Positions 16,241 to 24,662 are shown, counted from the stretch's first letter. The stretch is 64,000 nt of DNA from Methanoregula sp. (GCF_023227875.1 NZ_JALOCH010000004.1:163359-227358); one strand, 5' to 3'. Numbers and translations are program-made. Notes: generated by a model not told the origin, from the letters alone.

Positions 16241-17653
16241 ATGCGCATCCTCCTCCCCACCGGCACCGCCACCGAAGAGATGGTCCGGATGGCGGCCGCC
16301 GGTTTCGACGTGGAGGTTATCGTGACCGGGGAGATTGCATCCTTCCTGACCCCCCACCGGCTTGGTGAACTCATCAGAAAGGGGCACTATGATATGGTAC
16401 TCGTCTCCGGGATGAGCACTGCATCGTTTGAGGGGGTGGAACGCGAGACCGGTGTGCCGGTCTATCGCGGGCCACGGCACGCAGCGGATCTCGCCATGAT
16501 TCTTCCCCTCATCGGGAAGATCACCCTTTCCCGTACCGTCCCCGCAGACGAGTTCCTCACATCACAAAGGGCGGCAGATGCGATGGCACGGGTCGATACA
16601 CGGGAACAGGAGGCGGAGTGCGACTGCATCATCAGGGGACTGAAGATCGGCGGGGGGTCACGGATGAAGGTACTCGCAGAGATTATGGACGCCCACCGGT
16701 GCGAGAACATCCGCGAGCGGGCAGAGTCCTTCTTCTCATCGGGCGCTGATATCGTTGACCTCGGGTTCGGGTTCGATGCGACTCCTGCCGATGTGACCCG
16801 GGTGTTCTCTGCACTCGACGGGATCGATCGGCCGCTCGCAGCAGACACCCAGGACCCGGCACTGATCCGGGCTGCACTTGTAAGGGCCGATATCATCCTT
16901 AGCCTGCAGGAGGAAAACATCCCCCTTATCGGAGAAGATGTGGCACGTGCCGGTGCTGTGGTGGTTGTTGTTCCGGGTGCAGGCACGCTTTCAAAGAATA
17001 TTGCTCTCGCAAAACAGGCAGGGATCCGGTGCATCATTGCCGACCCGCTCCTCCGGCCAGCCGGGTCCGGCCTTGTTGCGTCCCTGAAAAATTTCAGAAA
17101 AGGGCGTTACCCCCTCTTCTTTGGCGCCGGTAATGTTGCCGAACTCCTTGACGCGGACTCTCCCGGCGCCAACGCCCTCCTTGCCGGCATGGCAATGGAA
17201 CTGGGAGCGGCCGTGATCTTCACGAGCGAACATTCCGACAAGACGCGGGGGTCCGTCCGCGAGATGCGGCAGGCAACGGAGATGATGGTGCTTGCCCGGG
17301 ACCGGCCCTACCCAAAAGACCTCGGGATCGACCTCCTTGTCCTGAAAGAGAAGCGGAGACGGTGCGAACCGCCACTTGAGTATGAGACGGTCACCCCCGC
17401 AAAGGAGATGCCGGACGAGATTGAGTACGATCCGAAAGGTAATTTCCGGATCGGTATCGAGGGTAACAGGATCATGGCAGTGATTAACGGGAAAGCCGTG
17501 CAGGGAACGCGATGGCAGGATGTGTTGTATACCCTCCTGTCGCAGGGGAATGTCTCCCTGCTGGACCATGCCAGTTATCTGGGCCGGGAACTCTACAAGG
17601 CAGAGCTCGCGATCAGGTACGGGCGGAGTTTCGAGCAGGACGGGGAGTTCTGA
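16241..17653 (+). CDS. Dihydropteroate synthase-like protein (TIGR00284 type)
   Basis: The 470-residue protein has an N-terminal Rossmann-like part (about 1-120) and a central TIM-barrel DHPS-like domain (about 125-350) with IGGGSRMKVLAEI, GADIVDLGFGFDA, PLAADTQDP and DPLLRPAGSG. The C-terminal domain of about 120 residues is of unknown fold. Archaeal proteins of this type replace canonical FolP and are suspected to act in methanopterin synthesis; the reaction is unproven. The TTTTTATC at 16210-16219 can serve as TATA box. Confidence 0.75.
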   Translation: MRILLPTGTATEEMVRMAAAGFDVEVIVTGEIASFLTPHRLGELIRKGHYDMVLVSGMSTASFEGVERETGVPVYRGPRHAADLAMILPLIGKITLSRTVPADEFLTSQRAADAMARVDTREQEAECDCIIRGLKIGGGSRMKVLAEIMDAHRCENIRERAESFFSSGADIVDLGFGFDATPADVTRVFSALDGIDRPLAADTQDPALIRAALVRADIILSLQEENIPLIGEDVARAGAVVVVVPGAGTLSKNIALAKQAGIRCIIADPLLRPAGSGLVASLKNFRKGRYPLFFGAGNVAELLDADSPGANALLAGMAMELGAAVIFTSEHSDKTRGSVREMRQATEMMVLARDRPYPKDLGIDLLVLKEKRRRCEPPLEYETVTPAKEMPDEIEYDPKGNFRIGIEGNRIMAVINGKAVQGTRWQDVLYTLLSQGNVSLLDHASYLGRELYKAELAIRYGRSFEQDGEF

Positions 17654-17692
17654 TACCAACCTTTTATTGCAGGAAAAAATCACCTGTACTCC

Positions 17693-17974
17693 ATGTCCAC
17701 ACAGGCACGCGCATCCCATATCCTTGTAAAGACCGAAGATCAGGCAAACCAGATCATGAAGCGCCTCGCTGACGGCGAAGAGTTTGACAAGGTCGCCCGC
17801 AGGTTCTCCTCCTGTCCTTCCGGCAAGCAGGGGGGAGACCTCGGCTGGTTCGGCAAGGGCATGATGGTCCCCGAGTTCGAGAAGATCGCATTCGAGGAAG
17901 AAGTCGGCAAGGTGGTCGGCCCGGTCAAGACCCAGTTCGGGTTCCACGTCATCAAGGTCACCGGCAGGAAATAA
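17693..17974 (+). CDS. Parvulin-type peptidyl-prolyl isomerase
   Basis: The 93 residues form one parvulin domain: ASHILVKTEDQA, the FSSCPSGKQGGDLGWFGKGM segment and the end FGFHVIKVTGRK. Active-site positions (His in ASHILV, Cys in SSCPS, His in GFHVIKV) are conserved. There is no signal peptide, so it is cytoplasmic. It is 15 bases upstream of the acetolactate decarboxylase gene on the same strand, and the two may be cotranscribed although no functional link is obvious. Confidence 0.92.
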   Translation: MSTQARASHILVKTEDQANQIMKRLADGEEFDKVARRFSSCPSGKQGGDLGWFGKGMMVPEFEKIAFEEEVGKVVGPVKTQFGFHVIKVTGRK

Positions 17975-17989
17975 TTTTTTGAGGTTCCC

Positions 17990-18802
17990 ATGGAACTGCA
18001 GAAATTCCTTCTCGGTATCGGTCTTGCCATCGTGATCGTCTTCTGCGGTGCATCGGTGTACACCCATTTTGTCAAGGCTGTCCCTGCCCCTGCTGACCAC
18101 GACACACTCTACCAGGTCTCCACCATCGATGCCCTGATGCTGGGGGTATACGAAGGGGTCCAGCCGGTCGGGGAACTGAAAAATCACGGGGACTTCGGGA
18201 TCGGCACGTTCGAAGCGCTTGACGGCGAGATGATCGTGCTGGACGGTGTTGTGTACCAGGCAAAGGCGGACGGGCACATCTACGTGGCCGCTGACCGCCA
18301 GACAACGCCATTTGCAACGGTGACGCATTTCAGCAGCGATCAGGCGGTCACTACGGACCGCCCGATGAACCTCTCCGTCTTCTCTTCCGTTATGGAAGAC
18401 CGGCTCCCCACCGGGAACATGGTCTACGCGGTCCGGATGCACGGCACATTCCCGCTCATGAAGGTCCGGGCAATACCAGCGCAGCAGGAGCCCTATCCCA
18501 CACTGGCCGAGGCATCAAAAAACCAGTCGATATACACCTATTCTGATGCCACCGGCACGATTGTCGGGTTCTATACACCGGTCTTTTTTAAGGGGGTCAA
18601 TGTCGCAGGATACCACCTCCACTTCCTCAGCGATGACCATACGACCGGCGGTCACATCCTCGACTTCACGGTACCGGCAGACACGACGGTTGAATATGAT
18701 ATCACGCCGGGATTTTCCATGGCACTGCCGACAAGCGGCGATTTCACCGGGGTCGACCTCTCGCAGGACCTGAGCGCGGACCTTGCGAAGATCGAGAAAT
18801 AA
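17990..18802 (+). CDS. budA: Membrane-anchored alpha-acetolactate decarboxylase
   Basis: The enzyme converts 2-acetolactate to acetoin and CO2. Residues 5-27 are a hydrophobic segment (signal anchor or cleaved signal), so the catalytic domain is probably outside the membrane. The domain shows the family segments HGDFGIGTFEALDGEM, the TPVFFKGVNVAGYHLHFLSD motif with zinc-binding His, and GGHILDF. Length, 270, is the usual 240 plus the N-terminal anchor. A GAGGT ribosome site precedes ATG 17990. Acetoin formation by a methanogen is not a standard pathway, so the physiological role is open. Confidence 0.88.
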   Translation: MELQKFLLGIGLAIVIVFCGASVYTHFVKAVPAPADHDTLYQVSTIDALMLGVYEGVQPVGELKNHGDFGIGTFEALDGEMIVLDGVVYQAKADGHIYVAADRQTTPFATVTHFSSDQAVTTDRPMNLSVFSSVMEDRLPTGNMVYAVRMHGTFPLMKVRAIPAQQEPYPTLAEASKNQSIYTYSDATGTIVGFYTPVFFKGVNVAGYHLHFLSDDHTTGGHILDFTVPADTTVEYDITPGFSMALPTSGDFTGVDLSQDLSADLAKIEK

Positions 18803-18885
18803 TCCCCTTTTTTAAAGGAGAGTTTTTTTGCGATCGCATCCAAGAGGATCGGTACAGTACTTCACGTGCTGGCAGGGACGTTCAC

Positions 18886-19257
18886 ATGAAAATCCGCGGC
18901 ATCCGGCAGGACCTCATCACCCTTCTTCTCCAGATGGGACGCGAGAACCATCCCAACGAGTTTGCCGGTGTGATCCGCGAATGCGACGGTGTCATGGAAG
19001 AACTGAACCTGCTCCCCGGGACCATCGGCCGCGAGGATTCCGCATCCATCTTCTACGATATGATGCCCCTTGACACCCACGTTGCCGGGAGCGCCCACAG
19101 CCACCCGAACGGCGTGATCAGCCCTTCGGATGCCGATATCAGTTTCTTCCCGAGGACCGGCCGGTACCACCTCATCATCGGGTACCCCTACCGGAACAAC
19201 GACTGGCGGTGTTTCACCGCGGACGGTCAGCCCTGCAATCTTGAGGTGATCCCGTGA
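18886..19257 (+). CDS. JAMM/MPN metalloprotease-like protein
   Basis: The 123-residue protein carries the JAMM zinc motif: Glu25 in NEFAGVIRE, then AHSHPNGVISPSDADISFF (HxHP...SxxD). This is the catalytic set of Mov34/PAD-1 isopeptidases, here as a free-standing domain. Archaeal members can cleave ubiquitin-like SAMP conjugates; whether this one does is unknown. The stop overlaps the GTG start of the downstream ribL by four bases, so the two are coupled. Confidence 0.85.
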   Translation: MKIRGIRQDLITLLLQMGRENHPNEFAGVIRECDGVMEELNLLPGTIGREDSASIFYDMMPLDTHVAGSAHSHPNGVISPSDADISFFPRTGRYHLIIGYPYRNNDWRCFTADGQPCNLEVIP

Positions 19258-19697
19258 CCGTACGACGTATTGTTGCCACGGGGACCTTCGACATCCTTCA
19301 CCCGGGACACCTCTATTACCTTGAGGAATCGCGGAAACTCGGGGACGAACTCTGGGTCATCGTGGCCCGGGACACCAACGTGAAGCACAAGCCCCGCCCG
19401 GTCATCCCGGAGGAGCACCGCCTCGCGATGGTCGCTGCCTTAAAGCCAGTCGACCACGCAGTGCTCGGGGACAAGGTGGACATGTTCCGGCCCATCGAGG
19501 AGATCCACCCGGAGATCATAACGATTGGGTTCAACCAGATGTTCAACGAGGAGAAACTCACAGAGCAGCTCCGGGCCCGCAACATATCATCCCGGATCGT
19601 GCGCATCGGAAGGTATGCCGATGACGAACTCTGCAGTTCGCGGCTGGTCGTCAAGCGTATCCTCGACAAGCGGTGCCACGACCAGCACCATCCTTGA
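19254..19697 (+). CDS. ribL: Archaeal FAD synthase
   Basis: RibL transfers AMP from ATP to FMN to make FAD. The 147-residue nucleotidyltransferase shows ATGTFDILHPGHLYYLEESR with the HxGH site and IGRYADDELCSSRLVVKRI with the ISS-like end motif; the Cys in the C-terminal part fits the archaeal RibL group (MJ1179). The start is a GTG in a GTGA overlap with the JAMM gene, preceded by TTGAGGTGAT as ribosome site. Confidence 0.88.
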   Translation: MTVRRIVATGTFDILHPGHLYYLEESRKLGDELWVIVARDTNVKHKPRPVIPEEHRLAMVAALKPVDHAVLGDKVDMFRPIEEIHPEIITIGFNQMFNEEKLTEQLRARNISSRIVRIGRYADDELCSSRLVVKRILDKRCHDQHHP

Positions 19698-19826
19698 GTA
19701 ATCCCGGAATCCTTTTTTACCCATATACCTGCGGGGCATCGGATGCATCAGGAGAGAACTCCCTGCCCGCCGAAAAAAATTGATTATGGGAAGACTATCT
19801 GATCGACCGGGCAGGGAAATAACGGG

Positions 19827-20972
19827 TTATCTTCCCGAATTATGGGGCCGTCGGACAAGAGCCTTTCTCCTGTTGTGACTGACGATCCCCCGTCTCATCG
19901 ACGTACTGTACCTGGCCATGAACGAACCCACGAGAGTTGTCACAATGACCAGGGCGGCAATGACGGTCCCCACGACGGCTGAGCCGTACAGGACCGCGAT
20001 GGCGATCGAGAACTCTCCCCGGCTGATCGTATTCGCCCAGATCTCAAGTCCCGACAGGGCAGACCCGTAAATCGTAAGCCCGATGAGCATACCGGAAATC
20101 AGCTTGCTGAAAACTGCCAGGATACAGAGTATCGCAATCGCGTACAGGTCCACACCGCTCGCGAAATCGATCGTGACCCCGAAGAAGACAAAGAACATCA
20201 CCAGGAAGACATCCTTGAACGGCCGTGCGTGCTGCTCGAATGCATCGGGGTCCGTTGTTGCAAGAGCGGCGCCAAGTGCGATCACCATCAGGGTATCCGG
20301 AATCCCGAACAATATGGCGAGGGCGGCCGTCGTGAGCACTGCGGCGAAGGTAAACAGGATCGGGGTTTCGTCGTCACGGTCAAGGATCGAGACGAGGAAC
20401 TCCCTCCCGTGATGCGCAATCAAGTACATGACTCCGAGGGCCAGTACGATCTTGAGGAAGAAGTACAGGAGGTCCTTGTCTGCCGAAGACAGCAGGGCGA
20501 TGATGACGATCAGGACAATATCCTCGAAGACCTCCAGCCAGATGATAAGCTCGGCCTCCTTCATCATCAGTTTCCGGTTCTCGATGAGAGAGGTGAGGAC
20601 GATGGCCGTGCTGGTGATGTAGAAGGCTACACCGATGATGAAGGCCTCAATGAGCGGGAAACCGAGGAGGTATGCGGCGGTAAACCCGATTCCCATATCA
20701 ACGACGAGACCGATGAGTCCGCTGATGAGTAATTTCGAGGGATCGGCAAGCATCCGGTCCAGTCTCAGCTCGAGGCCCATGAAGAACAACAGGAAGAGCA
20801 GGCCGATCTCCGAGAAGAACTGGCTGATCTCATCCGACTGGACTACGCCGAGGCCTGCCTTGCCCAGCACGATACCGGCAAGGATATAGAACGGTATGGC
20901 TGGAATCGAGAGATATTTGGAAATAAGCGCAAGCACCATGCAGACAAAAAGGGCGATGATGAAGCCTTCCAT
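19827..20972 (-). CDS. Cation:proton antiporter, CPA2/KhtU-like membrane subunit
   Basis: The 381-residue protein is hydrophobic throughout, with about 12 helices. It contains the family segments ILAGIVLGKAGLG, LLFLLFFMGLELRLD and FVFFGVTIDF, as in Kef/KhtU/Nha-type exchangers. A short basic C-terminal tail follows, without an RCK domain. The gene starts one base into the stop of the upstream KhtT-like gene (TAATG), so the two make a regulatory-plus-transport module, probably K+ or Na+ in exchange for H+. Confidence 0.88.
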   Translation of the reverse strand: MEGFIIALFVCMVLALISKYLSIPAIPFYILAGIVLGKAGLGVVQSDEISQFFSEIGLLFLLFFMGLELRLDRMLADPSKLLISGLIGLVVDMGIGFTAAYLLGFPLIEAFIIGVAFYITSTAIVLTSLIENRKLMMKEAELIIWLEVFEDIVLIVIIALLSSADKDLLYFFLKIVLALGVMYLIAHHGREFLVSILDRDDETPILFTFAAVLTTAALAILFGIPDTLMVIALGAALATTDPDAFEQHARPFKDVFLVMFFVFFGVTIDFASGVDLYAIAILCILAVFSKLISGMLIGLTIYGSALSGLEIWANTISRGEFSIAIAVLYGSAVVGTVIAALVIVTTLVGSFMARYSTSMRRGIVSHNRRKALVRRPHNSGR

Positions 20973-21466
20973 TACTCCACCATAATTTCGCTCTCAAATT
21001 TGTTAATCTGGTCACTCTCCCCTATGACCAGTACTGCGTCCCCAACCTCGAAAACAAATGAGGGGGCGGGATTGATGATATTGTGATCGTGCCGGGAGAC
21101 CGCAACCACGGTCGCACCGGTCTTCGCCCGGATCTGGAGGTCTTCGATTGTCTTCCCGATGATGGCTTCCGGGATGTAGAACGTGTGGATGGTAACCCGG
21201 AGGTCGGCAAGTGCCGAGAATGCGATCTCCACGCTCTCCTGGTCCGCTTCGATGATCGCCCCGGTGAGGATATTTCCCAGGCGCCGGGCCTCCCCGGGGG
21301 TCATCTCGGCTGCACTGGGAGTTTTACAGCCTTTCTGGAGCGTGTACATCTGGATGACCCCGGTTGTGGTAAAAAAGATCGCAACAGTGTCACCCTTGTC
21401 GGTCTTGAACTCGTATTTTGTTCCAATACCGGGAAGGTTCTTGGATCGAAGCGCCATATCAGACAT
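20972..21466 (-). CDS. KhtT-like regulatory subunit with TrkA-C domain
   Basis: The 164-residue protein has an N-terminal KhtT-like domain (LPGIGTKYEFKTDKGDTVA) and a C-terminal TrkA-C/RCK-C domain (about 85-160) with ADLRVTIHTFYIPEAIIGKT and FEVGDAVLVIGESDQI. Such subunits sense ligands (cyclic-di-AMP in Bacillus KhtT) and gate the antiporter. I start at the ATG at 21466; the longer frame runs through a TATA box (AATATAT, 21482-21490) that predicts transcription starting near this ATG. Confidence 0.85.
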   Translation of the reverse strand: MSDMALRSKNLPGIGTKYEFKTDKGDTVAIFFTTTGVIQMYTLQKGCKTPSAAEMTPGEARRLGNILTGAIIEADQESVEIAFSALADLRVTIHTFYIPEAIIGKTIEDLQIRAKTGATVVAVSRHDHNIINPAPSFVFEVGDAVLVIGESDQINKFESEIMVE

Positions 21467-21750
21467 TAGAGAAATGATCCTGAAATATATTATGGTTCTT
21501 AAAGGTGAATGCATCGCCGGAGCGCTACAGAAAAAAAGAAAATAGGGTTTTTGGTCTGAGAGGTCGGGAGGAGCGATGCACGAACATTAACTGGCATCTG
21601 ACTCTTGAGAGGGTTAGATCGTCCTCCCCACATACCCTGTTGAAACACAGGAGATTTAAAGTCCGGACCGGGCGGAGTGAAAGTGATTCCTCCTCCCCAA
21701 CGGCGTGCCCGACAAACAACCATTTAACCCGCCATACCGGACACTGATCC

Positions 21751-22629
21751 ATGGATCGGACAGAGCACGTCCATATCATCAGCGCAGGTGAAAAGATACA
21801 CATTGCCTATCCTGCCATGTTCCGCGAACTCCCGGCCATTTCCCGGACCATGGTGTTTACCGACAGCACCGTTCATGAGGAATCCACGGACCCGGTTACG
21901 GACAAGTACCGGCTCGCGGTCCGGAATGCCGTTGCGGCAACGCAGGAGATCTCCGCGTCGCTCTTGATACCCTTCAGCAGGGAGATGATCTTTCCCCCGG
22001 CCTATGCTTCTGTCCGATCGGCGCTTGCAAAGATACGGCGGGAGTACCCGGATGCACGGTTCACGTTCGACCTGTCGGGCGGGTCAAAAGAACTCTGCCT
22101 GGCGCTCTTTGCTTTTGCCCCTTGGCTTGGTGGGGAGGTCTATGCTTCCTTTGATGAGAAAACCGCACGTCACGTCCCGCTGCCGGACCGCACCATCGGT
22201 TCCCTGCTTTCGAGTCCCAATCACCAGATGATCCTCGCGATTCTCCTCAACCGGAAGAAGATGAAAAAGGACGCAGCAAAGGGTGCGGTGCCAGAAGACC
22301 CGGCGTTGTGGGTGCCCCGGCAGTACCTGTACGGGCAGCTCGTTTCGTCCTATGTCCCGTCCCGGACCGGGAAGGAAAAACCGGGCGCTCCCCCAAAGCC
22401 TGTTGCACAGTATAAGAGCGGACGGAAACCGGTCGCAGAACTATCCCACGCCACCTTTTCCGGGTTCATGCGCACGCTCCGCGATGCCGGGCTCGTTGAA
22501 GAGGGATACTCTCCGGGCAGCCGGAAAGAGAAGAGTTACCGGATTACAGAAGCCGGGGAGATTGCCTTCCGGTTCTTTTCCGATCCTGCCACCAGCTCGC
22601 TGGTCTGGAGCATGCTGGAGAGTTCCTGA
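21751..22629 (+). CDS. CARF-like domain protein with C-terminal winged helix
   Basis: The N-terminal half (about 1-165) looks like a CARF Rossmann domain: a first strand with HVHIISAG, a strand with RTMVFTDSTV, and the ligand-loop motif FTFDLSGGSKELCLALFAF. The C-terminal part (about 220-290) is a winged helix with FSGFMRTLRDAGLVEEGY. The layout matches Csa3/Csx-type regulators that bind cyclic oligoadenylate. No cas gene or CRISPR array is in the window, so it is a stand-alone member or a remnant. The gene lies at the edge of the AT-rich island but has host-like GC-rich codons. Confidence 0.7.
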   Translation: MDRTEHVHIISAGEKIHIAYPAMFRELPAISRTMVFTDSTVHEESTDPVTDKYRLAVRNAVAATQEISASLLIPFSREMIFPPAYASVRSALAKIRREYPDARFTFDLSGGSKELCLALFAFAPWLGGEVYASFDEKTARHVPLPDRTIGSLLSSPNHQMILAILLNRKKMKKDAAKGAVPEDPALWVPRQYLYGQLVSSYVPSRTGKEKPGAPPKPVAQYKSGRKPVAELSHATFSGFMRTLRDAGLVEEGYSPGSRKEKSYRITEAGEIAFRFFSDPATSSLVWSMLESS

Positions 22630-22717
22630 GGCAGGAACCAGGATCACGTTTTTCGTGCATTTTTTCGTGCACAATTTTCTGCTAGAATTTTCTTTTTTAC
22701 AAAATTTTTTTGGGTCG

Positions 22718-22874
22718 GACCCTGCCGGAAAAATTTCAGTCGCGATCATGAGGTGTTAGTTGGTGAGGCTACAATCGGATAATTATGCTACAAAATGCCT
22801 GTACATGCTACAAAATTTTTGATTCTCCGGGGTGAGGGGCCAGGCGTGTTGGCCAGACCCTGCCGGAAAAATTT
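22718..22874 (+). repeat. Direct repeats in the intergenic region
   Basis: A 19-base unit GACCCTGCCGGAAAAATTT occurs exactly at 22718-22736 and 22856-22874. Between the copies, a 12-base unit ATGCTACAAAAT occurs at 22785-22796 and 22805-22816, 20 bases apart, and a related TTACAAAATTTT lies at about 22697-22708. The following bases to 23035 hold further small palindromes (GCGAA/TTCGC near 22925, CCGGATCCGG near 22945) and no credible gene. Confidence 0.6.
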
Positions 22875-23035
22875 TGGTGAGGGGGCGAGGGGGTGATTGA
22901 AAATTTTTTGGCGCACGGGCGATAGCGAATTTTTTTCGCGGGCCGGATCCGGAGTTTTGTGTAATGTGTTTGCCAGAATTTGATCTGGATCGATTCAAAA
23001 TCAAATCATAAGATTGTTGAAATTGAATGTACTAA

Positions 23036-23140
23036 AGAGGTTCCCCGCCTCAGGGCCTCTCCGAGGCACGGCGGGGCGGGGAGGTTTCTTTTAGTCGTTG
23101 AAACCGCCGCGGGGGCGTCCCTTCGGGGGCGGCGGCGTTC
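23036..23140 (+). ncRNA. Candidate structured RNA: three consecutive GC-rich hairpins
   Basis: Three stems follow one another in an AT-rich surrounding. Stem 1 pairs CCCCGCC (23043-23049) with GGCGGGG (23070-23076), and inside it GCCTC (23055-23059) with GAGGC (23063-23067) on a three-base loop. Stem 2 pairs GGTTTC (23083-23088) with GAAACC (23100-23105). Stem 3 pairs CCGCCGC (23104-23110) with GCGGCGG (23129-23135). Stems 2 and 3 share two bases. No known RNA family is recognised, and it could equally be a transposon end or a terminator-like structure. Confidence 0.4.
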
Positions 23141-23223
23141 ATCCCAATCTCTCTAAAATAAGAGCATCCCATTTTCACACATTTTTTACCACAATTTATC
23201 CAATCGATCATGCTCGTTATCTA

Positions 23224-23245
23224 GGTTCGAATCCCTATACCCGCA
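23224..23245 (+). other. tRNA 3'-end fragment, possible attachment site
   Basis: The bases GGTTCGAATCCCTATACCC plus GCA read as the 3' end of a tRNA: T-loop TTCGAAT, the 3' side of the T-stem (CCCTA), the 3' side of the acceptor stem (TACCCGC) and discriminator A. The 5' side of the T-stem does not pair (CTAGG instead of TAGGG) and no D-arm, anticodon arm or 5' acceptor strand precedes it, so it is not a tRNA gene. This is what an archaeal integrase leaves at one end of an element inserted in a tRNA gene. No second copy was seen in the window. Confidence 0.45.
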
Positions 23246-23421
23246 CGTTTACATTGGATTATAGGTATCTGCCAAAATGCAACCCATCACTTTCGATGTC
23301 GCGGGTGATGTCACTGTTCTGAAAAAAGCGTTGTTGGGCTCGTGCGCGGGTTTAGTTAAGGGTTGCACATTCAGCCTTAAATGAAAGGTAATTGACTATT
23401 ATCTACAATCGGATTTAGTCA

Positions 23422-24378
23422 TTAATTTGACTTTAAAATGCTGTTAACCTTTGTATAAAGTTCTCTTTTTTTAGTCCGAGGTGAGACATCTATGTTGTTC
23501 TTTGAAAGAAAGTCATCAATATTGGTTTCTGTAACCATTTTCAAACCAAGTTCTTTAGCCCAACTAACACATGGGTTAATTAAAGTGGAAACCTCTGGAT
23601 TTTCTTTTTTTAATTTGATTTTAACCAATGATTGAAGTGACCTTTTTTTAGTGCGAGAAAAACCGTGTGTATCTCTCTCTAAAATAAACCCGTCAATATC
23701 GGCCTCAGTAATCTTCTTTAAACCGTATTTTTTCGCCCATTCTACACATGGATCAACTAAAGATAATATTTCGTCATTTTCCTTTCTTTCTCTTTCATCA
23801 TCAAGTTGTTTTTGGGCTAATCTGTCGGCTTTTCTAACTTTTAGTTGTAAATCCCATGGAAGATCCCATTTATTAACATTTTTGTTTTCCCAAAACATAC
23901 TTATTATCATCCTTATATCTGATAATTGGTCTGCGGATTCCTTTTTAGCAAATGCTATTATTTGTCCTGCAAGTTCTTCAGCGCTGGATGATTTGATTTC
24001 ATCCGGTATTTTTTTGTCAATGGTTAATCTTTCAATTTCCTTTTCTGATTGCATGGGGATGCATTTTAGTTCTGCATTTGTATCTGCTTCATTATCTATG
24101 AGGTCTTCTAAAACTCCAACCGATTCCCAAACGGAAATTGTATCGCCATCTTTTGTCCTTGCTCTAAAGAAATCTAGATAATCGTTGAATTCTTCCAACG
24201 TGATTATTTGAATGCTATAATATGATTGATCTATTGCTCCAATCAATAAGTCGGTATAATCGTCATTGAATTTTAGTGGAGAATAAACTTCAATACTGCC
24301 CCAATTTTTCTTTATCATCTCAGTTAGGGTAGGAATCCATGCTTGGATATTTGTGGTAGATTCTACTATTATGTTCAT
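23422..24378 (-). CDS. AT-rich orphan protein with tandem C-terminal repeats
   Basis: This 318-residue protein is acidic at the front and rich in Lys and Ile, with codon use clearly more AT-rich than its neighbours. That points to transfer. Two related units of about 50 residues end the protein: one with DPCVEWAKKYGLKKITEADI and SRTKKR, the other with NPCVSWAKELGLKMVTETNI and SPRTKKR. The shared pattern is PC-x-WAK-x-GLK-x3-E-x-(D/N)ID-x-F and RTKKR. The basic RTKKR end suggests nucleic-acid contact. I recognise no known family. The start has GGGG nine bases upstream. No gene was recognised on either strand between 23246 and 23421. Confidence 0.7.
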   Translation of the reverse strand: MNIIVESTTNIQAWIPTLTEMIKKNWGSIEVYSPLKFNDDYTDLLIGAIDQSYYSIQIITLEEFNDYLDFFRARTKDGDTISVWESVGVLEDLIDNEADTNAELKCIPMQSEKEIERLTIDKKIPDEIKSSSAEELAGQIIAFAKKESADQLSDIRMIISMFWENKNVNKWDLPWDLQLKVRKADRLAQKQLDDERERKENDEILSLVDPCVEWAKKYGLKKITEADIDGFILERDTHGFSRTKKRSLQSLVKIKLKKENPEVSTLINPCVSWAKELGLKMVTETNIDDFLSKNNIDVSPRTKKRELYTKVNSILKSN

Positions 24379-24512
24379 CCGGATTTACCCCTTTTTATGA
24401 GTCATTATCAATGATTCATTAATTTGTTTTCTATCGGATTTTTACGAAAGATTCCGCTCAAATCTGATTTGTTACTCCCTCATCCCATTGATCCAATCTT
24501 TCCCTAACTTGT

Positions 24513-24662
24513 TTATTGAGAGTAAACGGCCTGTCGCTCTCGGCGTTCTTCTTCATAGAATTCAGGCCACCATTTGAGAATCCACGTTTCTTCCATTCTG
24601 AGTAAGGGATGCTCAATATTTGCCGGATTCATCCGCCAGCAGTATACAGCAAACTCTTCCAC
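24513..24662 (-). CDS. Small ORF of 49 residues, phage-protein-like
   Basis: A GTG at 24662 (or 24668) opens a 49-codon frame ending in TAA at 24513. The peptide contains ANIEHPLLRMEETWILKWWP followed by an acidic/basic helix EFYEEERRER. Its Trp-rich, charged make-up looks coding and resembles short proteins next to tail-assembly genes of phages; that resemblance is an impression. A GGGGGTG stretch precedes the start. It overlaps the 41-codon frame at 24629-24754 in another reading frame. Confidence 0.4.
   Translation of the reverse strand: MEEFAVYCWRMNPANIEHPLLRMEETWILKWWPEFYEEERRERQAVYSQ

Noticed and set aside
21505..21803. Short frames (74-92 codons) between the KhtT-like and CARF-like genes, and a look for CRISPR-type repeats there
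   Set aside because: No frame shows domain or composition support, and no repeat-spacer pattern exists in this gap or near the CARF-like gene.
23173..23245. A complete tRNA gene ending at 23245
   Set aside because: The T-loop and 3' acceptor strand are present, but the 5' acceptor strand, D-arm and anticodon arm are missing and the T-stem does not pair.
23098..23322. A 74-codon plus-strand frame running through the GC-rich hairpin and the tRNA-like fragment
   Set aside because: It begins inside the hairpin structure, crosses the tRNA fragment and has no ribosome site or protein-like composition.
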